Shown: positions 1-8,331 of the stretch, piece by piece | Position numbering within the stretch: position 1 is the first letter of the stretch | Layout: every line of letters begins with the position of its first letter | From: Terriglobia bacterium | GTDB lineage: Bacteria; Acidobacteriota; Terriglobia; Bryobacterales; Bryobacteraceae | Assembly (NCBI GenBank): GCA_020073365.1 | Contig: JAIQFL010000007.1 | Location: 1-64,000 of the forward strand | DNA: 64,000 nt | Direction of reading: 5' to 3' | The notes under the pieces: generated by a model | The model's database searches: none | What the model was told of the DNA's origin: nothing | Seen by the model: only the letters and a program-made list of their open reading frames with translations | Translations under genes and position numbers: made by a program

Positions 1-693
1 ATCCTGAAAATCCCGACCATGTGGTGGATCATCGCTTCGGGCGCGCTGCTGAACTTCAACATGTATGCCATCGCCACTTTCCTGCCCGCGTTTCTGAGCC
101 GCATTCACGGATTGACCCTGGCCCGGTCGGGCATCGCCACGGGGATCGTATTCGCCGTCGGCGGGGTCGCGGGAGGCCTGCTCGCGGGACGCTGGGGAGA
201 CCGCATCATCCACAAGCGCAAGAATGGGCGGCTCCTCGCCGCGGCGGCCATTGCGGCTATCGGAGCACCGGCCGGGTACCTGGGCATCGGCGCAGGTGGC
301 GTGTTCGCGGCGATCGCGCTGATCGCCGTCGCCTACGCCACGCTGAACGCTTACTACGGCCTGGTCTACTCCGCCATTCAGGATATCGTCGCGCCCTCCA
401 TGCGCGGCACCGCCATGGCGATGTACTTCATGGCGATGTACCTGTGCGGCGCCTCTTTTGGGCCGCTGCTCACCGGCAAGCTCAGCGATCTGATGGCGCG
501 GCGTGCCGCCGATGCGGCGGGCGCCGCGCGGGTCACGGAAGCCTTCAAGGCGATTGGGCTCCAGCAGGCCATGTTTATCATCCCCATCCTGTCCCTGCTG
601 CTTGCGTTCGTGTTGTACTGCGGGTCGCGAACCATCGTCGCGGACATGCGCAAGAGAGAAGCCCCCGCAACGTCGAGCGTGTATGCAGATTGA
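1..693 (+). CDS. MFS transporter, C-terminal part (5' end outside window)
   Basis: The frame is open from base 1, so the annotated Met at 19 is probably internal and the gene starts upstream. The visible 230 residues are almost entirely hydrophobic helices, about six, with the basic loop RWGDRIIHKRKNGR after the second, the position of the MFS cytoplasmic loop motif. This fits the C-terminal six-helix half of a major facilitator permease. Its last 11 bases overlap the MaoC gene, so the two are translationally coupled and the substrate may belong to the acyl-CoA pathway that follows. The substrate cannot be read from this half. Confidence 0.85.
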   Translation: MLKIPTMWWIIASGALLNFNMYAIATFLPAFLSRIHGLTLARSGIATGIVFAVGGVAGGLLAGRWGDRIIHKRKNGRLLAAAAIAAIGAPAGYLGIGAGGVFAAIALIAVAYATLNAYYGLVYSAIQDIVAPSMRGTAMAMYFMAMYLCGASFGPLLTGKLSDLMARRAADAAGAARVTEAFKAIGLQQAMFIIPILSLLLAFVLYCGSRTIVADMRKREAPATSSVYAD

Positions 694-1129
694 AGACGTG
701 AAGGCATCCATCGGCCGGGAAGCCGGAGTCAGCGAATGGCTTGAGGTCACGCAGGAGCTCATCGACGAGTTTGCCTCCCTCACCGGCGATCGGCAGTGGA
801 TCCACGTCGATCCTGAACGCGCGCGCCGCGAATCGCCGTTTGGCGCCACGGTCGCCCACGGATTCCTGACGGTGGCGCTGCTGAGCAGGCTCGTGAGCCA
901 GGCGGTCGACCTCCAGATAGAATCCAAGCTGCGCGTGAACTACGGCTTCAACCGGCTGCGCTTCCCCGCGCCCGTTCCCGCAGGGGCCCGGATTCGGGCG
1001 CACGTCACACCAAACGCCGTCCGGGAGGTTGAGGGCGGAGTCGAAATCGCCTGGGGGGTCGTGGTAGAGGTGGAGAACCAGGCGAAGCCCGCGCTCGCAG
1101 CCGAGTGGCTGCTGCGGATCTACTTTTGA
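683..1129 (+). CDS. MaoC-like hot-dog dehydratase
   Basis: 148 residues from the ATG at 683; the longer ORF from 503 runs inside the MFS gene and is rejected. Near residues 35-43 it has GDRQWIHVD, the MaoC/R-hydratase active-site motif with catalytic Asp and His, followed by the family-typical AHGFLT. MaoC hydratases add water to trans-2-enoyl-CoA to give (R)-3-hydroxyacyl-CoA. Single-domain length is normal. It lies between a transporter (overlapping) and an APH-type kinase (8 bases downstream), so it is part of a plus-strand operon for acyl-CoA turnover. The chain-length preference is unknown. Confidence 0.85.
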   Translation: MQIEDVKASIGREAGVSEWLEVTQELIDEFASLTGDRQWIHVDPERARRESPFGATVAHGFLTVALLSRLVSQAVDLQIESKLRVNYGFNRLRFPAPVPAGARIRAHVTPNAVREVEGGVEIAWGVVVEVENQAKPALAAEWLLRIYF

Positions 1130-1137
1130 GGAGCCCG

Positions 1138-2226
1138 ATGGCAGCGTCTTCCGAAACCATCGAGATGCGGGACGGTGAGAGGATTCCTCTCGATGCCCTC
1201 CGCGACTATCTGCGCGGCAAGATCGACGGGACGGAGCGTGGGGTCGAACTGGAGCAGTTTCCCAACGGGCATTCGAACCTCACGTACCTGTTGCGAGTTG
1301 GCGGACGCGACTACGTGCTGCGCCGCCCTCCCCTGGGACCTGTGGCGCCCAAAGCTCACGACATGGTCCGCGAGTATCACGTTCTACGCGCGGTCGGTCC
1401 GCACTTCCCCCAGGCGCCAAAGGTCTTCCTTTCGTGCCAAGACCCCGCCGTGTTGGGAGCGCCGTTCTTTGTGATGGAACGGCGGCATGGGGCGGTGTTG
1501 CGGAAGGAGATCCCTGCCACGATCGCGGCCATCCCGGAACACCCGCGGCTGATCAGCGAGGCGTTTCTAGATACCATGGTCAGGCTGCACGCCATCGACG
1601 CCTCGGCCGATGACGTGCGCCCGTTGGGAAAGCCCGAAGGCTACGTCGAACGCCAGGTGCGCGGCTGGGCGGACCGCTGGGAGCGCGCCAAAACGGCGGA
1701 CGTTTCCGAGATGGATCAGGTGGTCCGATGGCTTGCCGCGCGGATGCCGCAGCCGCTCGCGCCGTCGCTGATTCACAACGATTACAAGCTGGACAACATC
1801 ATGCTGGCTTCCGGCTCTCCCGGCTGGGACACGGCTGGTACTACCGCTTCGCTGGTGGAGGCGGTGCTCGATTGGGAGATGGCTACCATCGGCGACCCCC
1901 TTTCCGATCTCGGTTTGACCTTGTGTTATTGGACCTGGGCCACGGACCCGGAGGTCCGCGCGGCGGGCATCCCGGCTTTATCGGCAAGGCCCGGATGGTA
2001 CACTCGCGACCAGCTTGTGGCGCGGTATGCCGAACGCACCGGGCGCGACGTGACCCACATCGGCTATTACGAAGTGCTCGGGGTCTTCAAGCTGGCGGTG
2101 ATCATTCAGCAGATTTATTGCCGATTCCACCGCGGGCAGACGCACGATGAACGGTTCGAAAACTTTGGGGCTCGCGCCAGGGGATTGGCGAAACGTGCCG
2201 CCTGGCTCGCGGAGAAATACAGTTAG
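1138..2226 (+). CDS. APH/ACAD10-type phosphotransferase (acyl-CoA kinase-like)
   Basis: 362 residues. It has the aminoglycoside-phosphotransferase fold signature: N-terminal NGHSNLTYLL loop, Brenner motif LIHNDYKLDNIML near residue 210 with catalytic Asp, and metal-binding LDWEMATIGDP after it. Relatives paired with acyl-CoA dehydrogenases, such as the N-terminal domain of ACAD10/11 and LvaA of levulinate catabolism, phosphorylate 4-hydroxyacyl-CoA rather than antibiotics. Here the next gene, 12 bases on, is an ACAD10/11-like dehydrogenase, which favours that role. The start at 1138 is preceded by GAGGAG; the ORF start at 1105 lies inside the MaoC gene. Confidence 0.8.
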   Translation: MAASSETIEMRDGERIPLDALRDYLRGKIDGTERGVELEQFPNGHSNLTYLLRVGGRDYVLRRPPLGPVAPKAHDMVREYHVLRAVGPHFPQAPKVFLSCQDPAVLGAPFFVMERRHGAVLRKEIPATIAAIPEHPRLISEAFLDTMVRLHAIDASADDVRPLGKPEGYVERQVRGWADRWERAKTADVSEMDQVVRWLAARMPQPLAPSLIHNDYKLDNIMLASGSPGWDTAGTTASLVEAVLDWEMATIGDPLSDLGLTLCYWTWATDPEVRAAGIPALSARPGWYTRDQLVARYAERTGRDVTHIGYYEVLGVFKLAVIIQQIYCRFHRGQTHDERFENFGARARGLAKRAAWLAEKYS

Positions 2227-2238
2227 CGGGAATCATCC

Positions 2239-3435
2239 ATGCATTTCGAATTCTCAGAAAGAGTAAGAGACCTTCAGAAGCGATTGACCGCCTTTATGGA
2301 TGAGCACATCTATCCCAATGAGGCGCGCTACCACGAGCACACCAACGGACCGAACCGATGGCAGGCGGTCCCGGTGATCGAAGAGTTGAAGCCCCATGCG
2401 CGGGCGGCCGGGTTATGGAACCTGTTCCTGCCGGAAAGCGACCTCGGCGCCGGGCTCACCAATCTGGAGTACGCTCCGCTGTGCGAGATCATGGGCCGCT
2501 CGACGATGGCGCCCGAGGTTTTCAACTGCTCCGCGCCCGATACCGGCAACATGGAGGTGCTGGAGCGCTATGGCTCTCCGGAATTGAAGGAGCGCTGGCT
2601 CAAGCCGCTGCTCGCCGGTGAGATCCGTTCCTGCTATGCCATGACGGAGCCGCAGGTGGCATCCTCGGACGCCACCAACATCGAGGCCGCGATCCGGCGC
2701 GATGGCGATCATTACGTCCTCAATGGCCGCAAGTGGTGGATCTCGGGCGCCGGCGACCCGCGATGCAAGGTCGCGATCTTCATGGGCAAAACGGACACCG
2801 CCGCGCCCAAGCATAAACAGCAGTCCATGATCGTCGTGCCGATGGATGCTCCGGGCGTGACCGTCAAGCGCATGCTGACCGTCTTCGGGTACGATCACGC
2901 GCCGCACGGGCACGCGGAGGTCTGGTTTGAAAACGTGCGCGTGCCGGCGGCCAACCTGTTGTTGGGAGAAGGACGCGGCTTCGAGATCGCGCAGGGGCGG
3001 CTCGGACCGGGGCGGATTCATCATTGCATGCGCCTGATCGGCGTGGCGGAGCGCGCCCTGGAGGGCATGGGCCGGCGCGTCCGGTCGCGCGTGGCGTTTG
3101 GCAAGACCCTGGCGGAACAGGGGACCATCCGCGCGGACATCGCCAACTCGCGCATGGAAATCGAACAAGCGCGCCTGCTGGTCTTTAAGGCCGCTTACAT
3201 GATGGACACGGCGGGCAACAAGGCCGCGCGAGCGGAGATTGCCATGATCAAGGTGGTGGCGCCCAATCTGGCTCTACGCGTGCTAGACCGGGCCATTCAG
3301 GCGCACGGCGGCGGCGGAATTTCCCAGGACTTCGAATGGGCCGCTGCCTGGGCCAACTCGCGGACTTTGCGGTTTGCCGATGGCCCGGATGAAGTGCATC
3401 GCGAATCCATCGCCAAGCTGGAGCTGAAGAAATAG
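2239..3435 (+). CDS. Acyl-CoA dehydrogenase, ACAD10/11-like
   Basis: 398 residues, normal for the family. It contains the FAD/substrate region [18 protein letters not shown], the beta-domain [10 protein letters not shown], and the C-terminal stretch [19 protein letters not shown] followed by [14 protein letters not shown], the ending typical of ACAD10/11-like enzymes. It would introduce a 2,3 double bond into an acyl-CoA and pass electrons to ETF. With the kinase just upstream it forms a two-gene version of eukaryotic ACAD10/11, in which both domains sit in one chain. A palindromic repeat starts 3 bases after its stop. Confidence 0.88.
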   Translation: MHFEFSERVRDLQKRLTAFMDEHIYPNEARYHEHTNGPNRWQAVPVIEELKPHARAAGLWNLFLPESDLGAGLTNLEYAPLCEIMGRSTMAPEVFNCSAPDTGNMEVLERYGSPELKERWLKPLLAGEIRSCYAMTEPQVASSDATNIEAAIRRDGDHYVLNGRKWWISGAGDPRCKVAIFMGKTDTAAPKHKQQSMIVVPMDAPGVTVKRMLTVFGYDHAPHGHAEVWFENVRVPAANLLLGEGRGFEIAQGRLGPGRIHHCMRLIGVAERALEGMGRRVRSRVAFGKTLAEQGTIRADIANSRMEIEQARLLVFKAAYMMDTAGNKAARAEIAMIKVVAPNLALRVLDRAIQAHGGGGISQDFEWAAAWANSRTLRFADGPDEVHRESIAKLELKK

Positions 3436-3437
3436 AC

Positions 3438-3469
3438 GTGGGACAGACCATCGTTTTTGGTGGTCTGTC
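3438..3469 (+). repeat. GTGGGACAG-family palindrome, copy 1
   Basis: GTGGGACAGACCATCG, a short loop, then a GGTCTGTC return arm; it can fold into a hairpin. It sits 3 bases after the acyl-CoA dehydrogenase stop. An inverted copy lies at 3916-3947, so the small gene between them is bracketed by oppositely oriented copies. It may double as a transcription terminator. Confidence 0.75.
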
Positions 3470-3505
3470 TTTTTGGACAGACTGTCATTTGATAGGATCA
3501 ACACC

Positions 3506-3901
3506 ATGCGTTACATGACGATGTTGTTCGCGCTACTCATGATCGCGACCGCTGCCGATCGCGATTTGGCGGGCCGTTATGCGGGCGAATGGAAGAGCAG
3601 CAGCGGCAGTGGAGACGGGGCCATTCGCTTGAGCCTGGATTCAGCACCCGACGGCGCCTGGAAACTGGACGTCGTGTTCACCTTCGCCGGTGCCGATGTC
3701 AAGACCATCGTGCGCCAGATCAAGGTCGATCAGTCCAAACTGGACGCCTCCTACGATTTCGACTTGATGGGCAACACGCTACGCTCCAAGATCACGGGCG
3801 AATTGAAGGGAACGGCGTTGGAGGGGCGTTATCAGACGACCACGGTAGATGGTGGCACGGCGGTGGATGAAGGTACGTGGAGCGCGGCGCGGGCGAAGTA
3901 G
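3506..3901 (+). CDS. Small secreted protein of unknown function
   Basis: 131 residues from the ATG at 3506, chosen because it begins a clear signal peptide (MRYMTMLFALLMIATAA, then cleavage); the ORF start at 3473 would put 11 polar residues in front. The mature part is about 110 residues of alternating polar/hydrophobic strands with many Asp, Gly and Lys, for example FAGADVKTIVRQIKVDQSKL and LEGRYQTTTVDGG, suggesting a small beta-barrel or lipocalin-like fold. Not assigned to a named family. It is isolated between two inverted palindromes and reads independently of both operons. Confidence 0.65.
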   Translation: MRYMTMLFALLMIATAADRDLAGRYAGEWKSSSGSGDGAIRLSLDSAPDGAWKLDVVFTFAGADVKTIVRQIKVDQSKLDASYDFDLMGNTLRSKITGELKGTALEGRYQTTTVDGGTAVDEGTWSAARAK

Positions 3902-3915
3902 CTGCAGCCCGGAAA

Positions 3916-3947
3916 GACAGACCACAAAAGGCGATGGTCTGTCCCAC
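3916..3947 (-). repeat. GTGGGACAG-family palindrome, copy 2 (inverted)
   Basis: On the minus strand it reads GTGGGACAGACCATCG, CCTTTT, then GTGGTCTGTC, nearly identical to copy 1 but in the opposite orientation. It lies between the convergent ends of the small secreted gene and the SDR gene, where a bidirectional terminator would be expected. Confidence 0.75.
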
Positions 3948-3951
3948 AGGA

Positions 3952-4725
3952 TCATGGTAGCAATCGGCCCCCATCGACGATCAGGGTCTGCCCGGTGATG
4001 TAGGAGCCGCGCTCGCTGGCCAGCAGCAGCGCCATTTCGGCGATCTCCTCCGGTTGGCCCAAGTGCTTGATAGGCTGCTCTTCCATGATCTTTTCGCGCT
4101 TGGCGTCGTCTTTCCAGTAGTACTCGCTGAGCACCGTCTGAATCATGCCGGGCGCAATGGCATTGACCCGCACGCCGCGGGGGCCAAGTTCCAATGCATA
4201 AGACTGCGTCATCATGATTAAGGCCGCCTTGGTCATGCTGTACAGCATCCCGTGATATTGCGGACGAATACCGGCGATGGACGCGATGTTGACGATCGAG
4301 CCCCAGCCGCGTTCGCACATGCCCGGCGCAATCGCCTGCATCAGGCGGAAAGCACTTTTCAGGTTCACCTCCACCATCTTGTCGAACTTGCCCTCATCGA
4401 TCTGCAGCACGGGCTCCTGCGCGATGTTGGTAGCCGCGTTGTTGACCAGGATATCGATCCTGCCGAATTGCCGGTTGCAGGTTTCCACCAGGCGTTGAAT
4501 CTGGTCGGCGCGGCCAACGTGGCAGGCCAGCGGATAGAACGTGCCAGGGTTCCCTGCCATTTCCGCAGCCACCTGGTCGAGCGTTTCCTGCTTGCGACCG
4601 CAAATCACCACCGTAGCTGCTTCACGCGCGAAGGCCTGCGCAATCGCGCGGCCGATGCCGCGGCTCGCTCCGGTCACCACGGCGACCTTGTCCTTCAGAA
4701 TAGGGCTGGATATCGTCATTTTCAT
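3952..4725 (-). CDS. Short-chain dehydrogenase/reductase (SDR)
   Basis: 257 residues from the ATG at 4725, chosen because GAGGCG precedes it and MKMTISSPILKDKVAVVTG is a natural SDR start; the ORF start at 4782 adds an unconserved leader. Classical SDR marks are present: TGASRGIGRA cofactor loop, NNAA after beta-4, an upstream Ser, and YSMTK giving catalytic Tyr and Lys, ending IVDGG. It is an NAD(P)H-dependent oxidoreductase, plausibly a 3-hydroxyacyl-CoA dehydrogenase or 3-oxoacyl reductase given the neighbours. It is transcribed divergently from the thioesterase gene; the two start codons are only 13 bases apart. Confidence 0.88.
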   Translation of the reverse strand: MKMTISSPILKDKVAVVTGASRGIGRAIAQAFAREAATVVICGRKQETLDQVAAEMAGNPGTFYPLACHVGRADQIQRLVETCNRQFGRIDILVNNAATNIAQEPVLQIDEGKFDKMVEVNLKSAFRLMQAIAPGMCERGWGSIVNIASIAGIRPQYHGMLYSMTKAALIMMTQSYALELGPRGVRVNAIAPGMIQTVLSEYYWKDDAKREKIMEEQPIKHLGQPEEIAEMALLLASERGSYITGQTLIVDGGRLLP

Positions 4726-4738
4726 TTGCGCCTCGACA

Positions 4739-5188
4739 ATGCTAAAATCACCAGACTTGGACCACCCGAAGAGTACGGCCACTAAAACTCGGACCTACCT
4801 GACCCGGCATGCGTTCAATCACCTGGTTGGATTCGAACTGGTTCGCGTGCATCGCGACGGGCTCACTATCCAATGCCGCGTGCGGCCCGAACTCCTCAAC
4901 AGCGCGGGAGCGGTACACGGCGGTGTGACTGCCAGCCTTGCCGACGCGGCAGTCGGCAGCGCGCTCCACCACCATTTTGGCGGGACACGCCGCTTCACCA
5001 CCGTGGAACTGAAGATCAACTACTTCCGCCCAGTCACGGAGGGCCGGCTGCTGGCGCGGTCCCGCCTGGTGCGGATCGGCTCCAAAATATGTGTAGGCCA
5101 GGTTGATCTCTCTGATGAACATCGGCGGAGTGTGGGCCTCGCAATCGTAACTTACATGTTCCTGGACGCTCCCCCAGCAGCCTCTTGA
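4739..5188 (+). CDS. PaaI-type hot-dog thioesterase
   Basis: 149 residues from the ATG at 4739; the longer ORF frame from 4541 is the shadow of the SDR gene. The motif LLNSAGAVHGGVTASLADAAVGSA matches the PaaI/YdiI hot-dog thioesterase core, with HGG and an acidic residue on the long helix, and TVELKINYFRP is the next conserved strand. It would hydrolyse acyl- or aryl-CoA thioesters. It diverges from the SDR with 13 bases between starts, so each promoter must lie inside the other gene. The 3' end overlaps the convergent acyl-CoA dehydrogenase by 37 bases. Confidence 0.8.
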   Translation: MLKSPDLDHPKSTATKTRTYLTRHAFNHLVGFELVRVHRDGLTIQCRVRPELLNSAGAVHGGVTASLADAAVGSALHHHFGGTRRFTTVELKINYFRPVTEGRLLARSRLVRIGSKICVGQVDLSDEHRRSVGLAIVTYMFLDAPPAAS

Positions 5189-6312
5189 TTGACAGGGGTT
5201 GGCAGGCTGAAGCCTGCCCTACCGTCGACTACCGTCCTGGCGATCCGTTCCCGATGAAAGGCCGCGTCGCCAAAAGCGATCTCGGAAGCCTTGGCGCGCC
5301 GATAGTACAGATGGATGTCGTTCTCCCATGTGAATCCCATACCGCCGTGCACCTGGATTCCGCGATTTCCCACGTCCCGATAGGCCTCGCTGGCATAGGC
5401 TTTGGCCACCGAAACCGCTGTACGCGCATCCGCTGCGCCTTGGTTCAAAGCCCAGGCGGCGTAGTATGCGGCCGAGCGCGAGCTTTCCGTCAGCAGCAGC
5501 ATATCCGCACACTGGTGCTGCACGGATTGAAACTGGCCGATCGCCTTTCCGAACTGCTTCCGCGTCTTGGCGTACTCCACCGAAAGTTCCAGGATCCGCT
5601 GCATCCCGCCTACCATCTCCGCCACCAACGCCACCGTGGCCACATCCATCGCGCGATCCAACGCCGCTTGCGCCTGGTCTCCGCGCGCCAGCACCTCGGC
5701 GGGCGCCTCGTCGAACGCCACCGAGTACAACTGTCGCGTCCGGTCGATTGAGGGCATACGGCGAATCGAGACCCCCCGCGCGGAACTACACACCTGCGCG
5801 ACCACCACCTTGTGGCTGCTGCGCGCCACGCACAGGAGCAAGTCCGCGGTGGCCGCATCCGGCACCAGCAACTTGGTTCCGCTGAGCCGTCCATTCCTCA
5901 GTTCCATCCCGACGCCGCCGGTCTCCCAGCACGCGTTTTCCTCGAGCAGCGCCAGGGTCGCGCGTGCGCGCCCTTCGCAAATCGCCTTCAGCCCGTTGCC
6001 CCCTTGCGGGAGAGCGTTCAGTAATGCGCCGGCAACAAACACGGTCGAGAAATACGGACCCGGCAGCAGCGCTCGGCCCATCTCTTCGGCGGCAACCGCC
6101 ATCTCGACCAGGCCCAATCCCATGCCGCCCGACTCCTCGTCGAAGATGATCCCCGTCCAGCCATGCTCCACGATTTTTCGCCACAGCTCTTCATCGTATG
6201 CGCCGTCGATTTCCATGAGCCGCCGCACCTCCGCGATCGGGCACTCGGATGTGAAGAAGCTGCGCGCCGTATGCTGCAGCATCTGCTCGGTCTCGGTGAG
6301 TCCAAATTGCAT
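5152..6312 (-). CDS. Acyl-CoA dehydrogenase (partner subunit type)
   Basis: 386 residues. N-terminal helical domain from MQFGLTETEQMLQHTARSFF, acidic loop FDEESGGMGLGLVEM, and C-terminal IQVHGGMGFTWENDIHLYYRRAK, the conserved flavin/CoA contact of the family. The middle beta-domain is divergent and lacks the usual MTEP-type motif, as in the smaller subunit of the heteromeric FadE pairs known for sterol and side-chain degradation. It lies 10 bases after another dehydrogenase gene, so the two may form an alpha2-beta2 enzyme. The last roughly 15 residues are encoded by a palindromic repeat and are probably not conserved. Confidence 0.85.
   Translation of the reverse strand: MQFGLTETEQMLQHTARSFFTSECPIAEVRRLMEIDGAYDEELWRKIVEHGWTGIIFDEESGGMGLGLVEMAVAAEEMGRALLPGPYFSTVFVAGALLNALPQGGNGLKAICEGRARATLALLEENACWETGGVGMELRNGRLSGTKLLVPDAATADLLLCVARSSHKVVVAQVCSSARGVSIRRMPSIDRTRQLYSVAFDEAPAEVLARGDQAQAALDRAMDVATVALVAEMVGGMQRILELSVEYAKTRKQFGKAIGQFQSVQHQCADMLLLTESSRSAAYYAAWALNQGAADARTAVSVAKAYASEAYRDVGNRGIQVHGGMGFTWENDIHLYYRRAKASEIAFGDAAFHRERIARTVVDGRAGFSLPTPVNQEAAGGASRNM
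5201..5218. repeat. GGCAGGCTGAAGCCTGCC palindrome
   Basis: GGCAGGCT then AGCCTGCC: an 18-base palindrome with a two-base centre. It lies inside the last codons of the minus-strand acyl-CoA dehydrogenase and gives its tail residues around GRAGFSLPTP. It resembles dispersed repeats more than conserved coding sequence. Confidence 0.6.
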
Positions 6313-6322
6313 GGCGTGTTCC

Positions 6323-7516
6323 CTAGTAGCTCCTCGGCAGGCCCAGCACGAAGTGGCCGATGATGTTGCGTTGGATCTCCGAGGTCCCGGCCTCGATCGT
6401 GTTGCCGCGCGCGCGCAGATACGAATACGCCCACTGGCCCTCGTCGAATGCGAACTCGCTCCCCTTCTCGAGTTGAGCGAATGGGCCCAATACCTCCTGG
6501 GCTACCTGCTGGAAGCGCTGGTTCAACTCGCTCCAGAAGAGTTTTTGAAGGGAGCCCTCCGGCCCCGGCGTCCCATTGTGGTTGACACGGCTGATCGAAC
6601 GAATCTGGTTCAGCCGCATGATCTCGATTTCCGCGTAGATCTGGCCCAGCTTTTGGCGGATGACCGGATCGCGCGACGCCGGCGCGCCATGGCGGTCGAT
6701 CGTGTGGGCCAGATCCACCAGCCGCTCGAACTGCCGTTTGTAGAGAACGTGCAGGCCCGCACCCAGAGTGGCGCGTTCATGCATGAGCGTACCCAGCGCC
6801 ACGTTCCAGCCATCATTCACGGCACCCAGGACGTTCTCGGCCGGCACGCGAACGTCGTGGAAGAACAGTTCGTTGAATTCCGATTCTCCGGTGATCTGAC
6901 GCAGCGGCCGGACTTCCACCCCGGGACTGCGCATATCCACCAGCAGCACCGTCAAACCGTTGTGCTTCGCCGCGGAGGCATCCGTGCGCACCACCAGTTC
7001 GCACCAGTCGGCTGCCCAGCCCAGGCTGGTCCAGACCTTCTGCCCGTTCACCACGAAGTGGTCCTCTTCCAGTCGCGCCTCGGTGGAAAGGGCGGCGAGG
7101 TCCGAACCCGCATTCGGCTCGGAGAAGCCCTGGCACCAGATTTCCTCCGCGCTGAGGATCTTGCTCAAGAAGCGCTGCTTCTGCGCCTCCGTTCCGTGGG
7201 CGATGATGGTCGGCCCGATCAGCGTGAGGCCCAGCACGTTGGCCAGGGGGGGCGCCGCGGCGCGCGCCATTTCCTCGGTGAAGATTACCTGCTCGATCAG
7301 CGCGGCCCCGCGGCCGCCATACTCGCGAGGCCACGATACTCCGGCCCATCCTCCCTCGTGCACTTTCTGCTGCCAGGCGCGGAGCCAGGCGAAGTTCTCC
7401 TCCATGGACTCTCCGGCGGAGTTGCGGTCCTGCCAGTCGCTCGGGATGTTGATCGCTAGCCACGCCCGTAGTTCGTCCCGAAAGGCGCGTTCCGAGTCCG
7501 TGTAGTTGAGGTCCAT
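6323..7516 (-). CDS. Acyl-CoA dehydrogenase
   Basis: 397 residues from MDLNYTDSERAFRDELRAWL at 7516; the ORF in the track starts at 7798 but its first 94 residues are a shadow of the phosphatase gene. It has WCQGFSEPNAGSDLA (substrate/FAD loop), KVWTSLGWAADWCELVVRTD (beta-domain) and C-terminal GNTIEAGTSEIQRNIIG, which in the family holds the adenine and hydrogen-bonds the flavin. This is the complete, canonical member of the adjacent dehydrogenase pair. It is part of the minus-strand operon thiolase, phosphatase, dehydrogenase, dehydrogenase with gaps of 5 and 10 bases. Confidence 0.88.
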   Translation of the reverse strand: MDLNYTDSERAFRDELRAWLAINIPSDWQDRNSAGESMEENFAWLRAWQQKVHEGGWAGVSWPREYGGRGAALIEQVIFTEEMARAAAPPLANVLGLTLIGPTIIAHGTEAQKQRFLSKILSAEEIWCQGFSEPNAGSDLAALSTEARLEEDHFVVNGQKVWTSLGWAADWCELVVRTDASAAKHNGLTVLLVDMRSPGVEVRPLRQITGESEFNELFFHDVRVPAENVLGAVNDGWNVALGTLMHERATLGAGLHVLYKRQFERLVDLAHTIDRHGAPASRDPVIRQKLGQIYAEIEIMRLNQIRSISRVNHNGTPGPEGSLQKLFWSELNQRFQQVAQEVLGPFAQLEKGSEFAFDEGQWAYSYLRARGNTIEAGTSEIQRNIIGHFVLGLPRSY

Positions 7517-7521
7517 TTGGT

Positions 7522-8331
7522 CTACCGCCAGGTCCGCAAAGCGGCGTCCTCGATGAGATGGGGGATGCCATTGAAGGAGTCGAGGGTGAAGCGCTCCCGG
7601 TCGAAGATGAACTCGGTCACCGAACTGTTGCGAACGCGCCAATTCACGTCGAGAAAGCTCCTGACGGGCGCCCGGAGCGCGAAGTGGACGGCGAAGCCGA
7701 TCGGTCCGCCTGAGGTAAAGACGGCGACGCGGCGGCCCGGCGGCCCCTCCATGATCCGGCGGATCGCGCCGGACACGCGGTCGCGGAAGGTAGTCCAAGG
7801 CTCCACGCCGTCAGCCGTGCCGCCCTCCAGCCAACGCAACATCAGCGCTTCAAACATTCGTTGGAATGCGCGATTGGCATTGGGTCCGGAGCGGGCCTGC
7901 GCATACTGAGCGGCCAGCGTCGCCAGGATCTGCTCGCTCCCGGTCGCGGCTGGGTCTGGGTCTAGTGGGACAGGCGGTTCCGCCTGTCTCGCCCGCTGGC
8001 GGGCGATGATTTCTCTCACAGTCGCGGCTCGGCTTGGGTCGGCTGACGCCAAATGCTGCAACATCCCGGGGGCGTCGTATTCGTTCCACGCCGCATCCGC
8101 CTGGGGCTCCGGCCAAGGCTGGCCCGACGCCCGAAAACAGTCCGCGACAACCTGCTCCGTTCGCGTCTGCCGCGGCAGGTCGCCCGAATACACCTCATCG
8201 AAACGAACCTGTTGGCGCAGCCAGAATTGCGCCAGCCTGGCGGCCTGGGTTTCCCCCAGCGATGTAAGGACAGAGCGCTCCCCCTGGAAAGGTTCTGCCT
8301 GGCCGTGTCTCACGAGCGTCAGAGTACTCAC
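7522..8331 (-). CDS. Histidine phosphatase family protein
   Basis: 269 residues from a GTG at 8331 giving VSTLTLVRHGQAEP; the RHG motif holds the phosphorylated His. The GTG overlaps the thiolase stop (GTGA), so the two are coupled. It has LTSLGETQAARLA and YSGDLPRQTRT, both typical. Where most relatives have SHGG with the second catalytic His, this one reads FTSGGPIGFA, so that His is replaced; such variants exist in the family but activity is uncertain. A palindromic repeat (7965-7988) is carried in frame within it. In the ordinary annotation it would be a phosphoglycerate-mutase-like enzyme of unknown substrate. Confidence 0.82.
   Translation of the reverse strand: MSTLTLVRHGQAEPFQGERSVLTSLGETQAARLAQFWLRQQVRFDEVYSGDLPRQTRTEQVVADCFRASGQPWPEPQADAAWNEYDAPGMLQHLASADPSRAATVREIIARQRARQAEPPVPLDPDPAATGSEQILATLAAQYAQARSGPNANRAFQRMFEALMLRWLEGGTADGVEPWTTFRDRVSGAIRRIMEGPPGRRVAVFTSGGPIGFAVHFALRAPVRSFLDVNWRVRNSSVTEFIFDRERFTLDSFNGIPHLIEDAALRTWR
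7965..7988 (+). repeat. GTGGGACAG-family palindrome inside a gene, copy 3
   Basis: GTGGGACAGGCGG, TT, CCGCCTGTC: the same opening as copies 1 and 2 but with a GGCGG/CCGCC stem. It lies within the histidine phosphatase gene, where it is read as residues RQAEPPVPLD, between two helices. Because the frame is kept, it looks like a tolerated insertion. Confidence 0.7.

Noticed and set aside
5567-7459. 630-residue plus-strand ORF
   Set aside because: Antisense of the two acyl-CoA dehydrogenase genes, whose motifs are clear on the minus strand.
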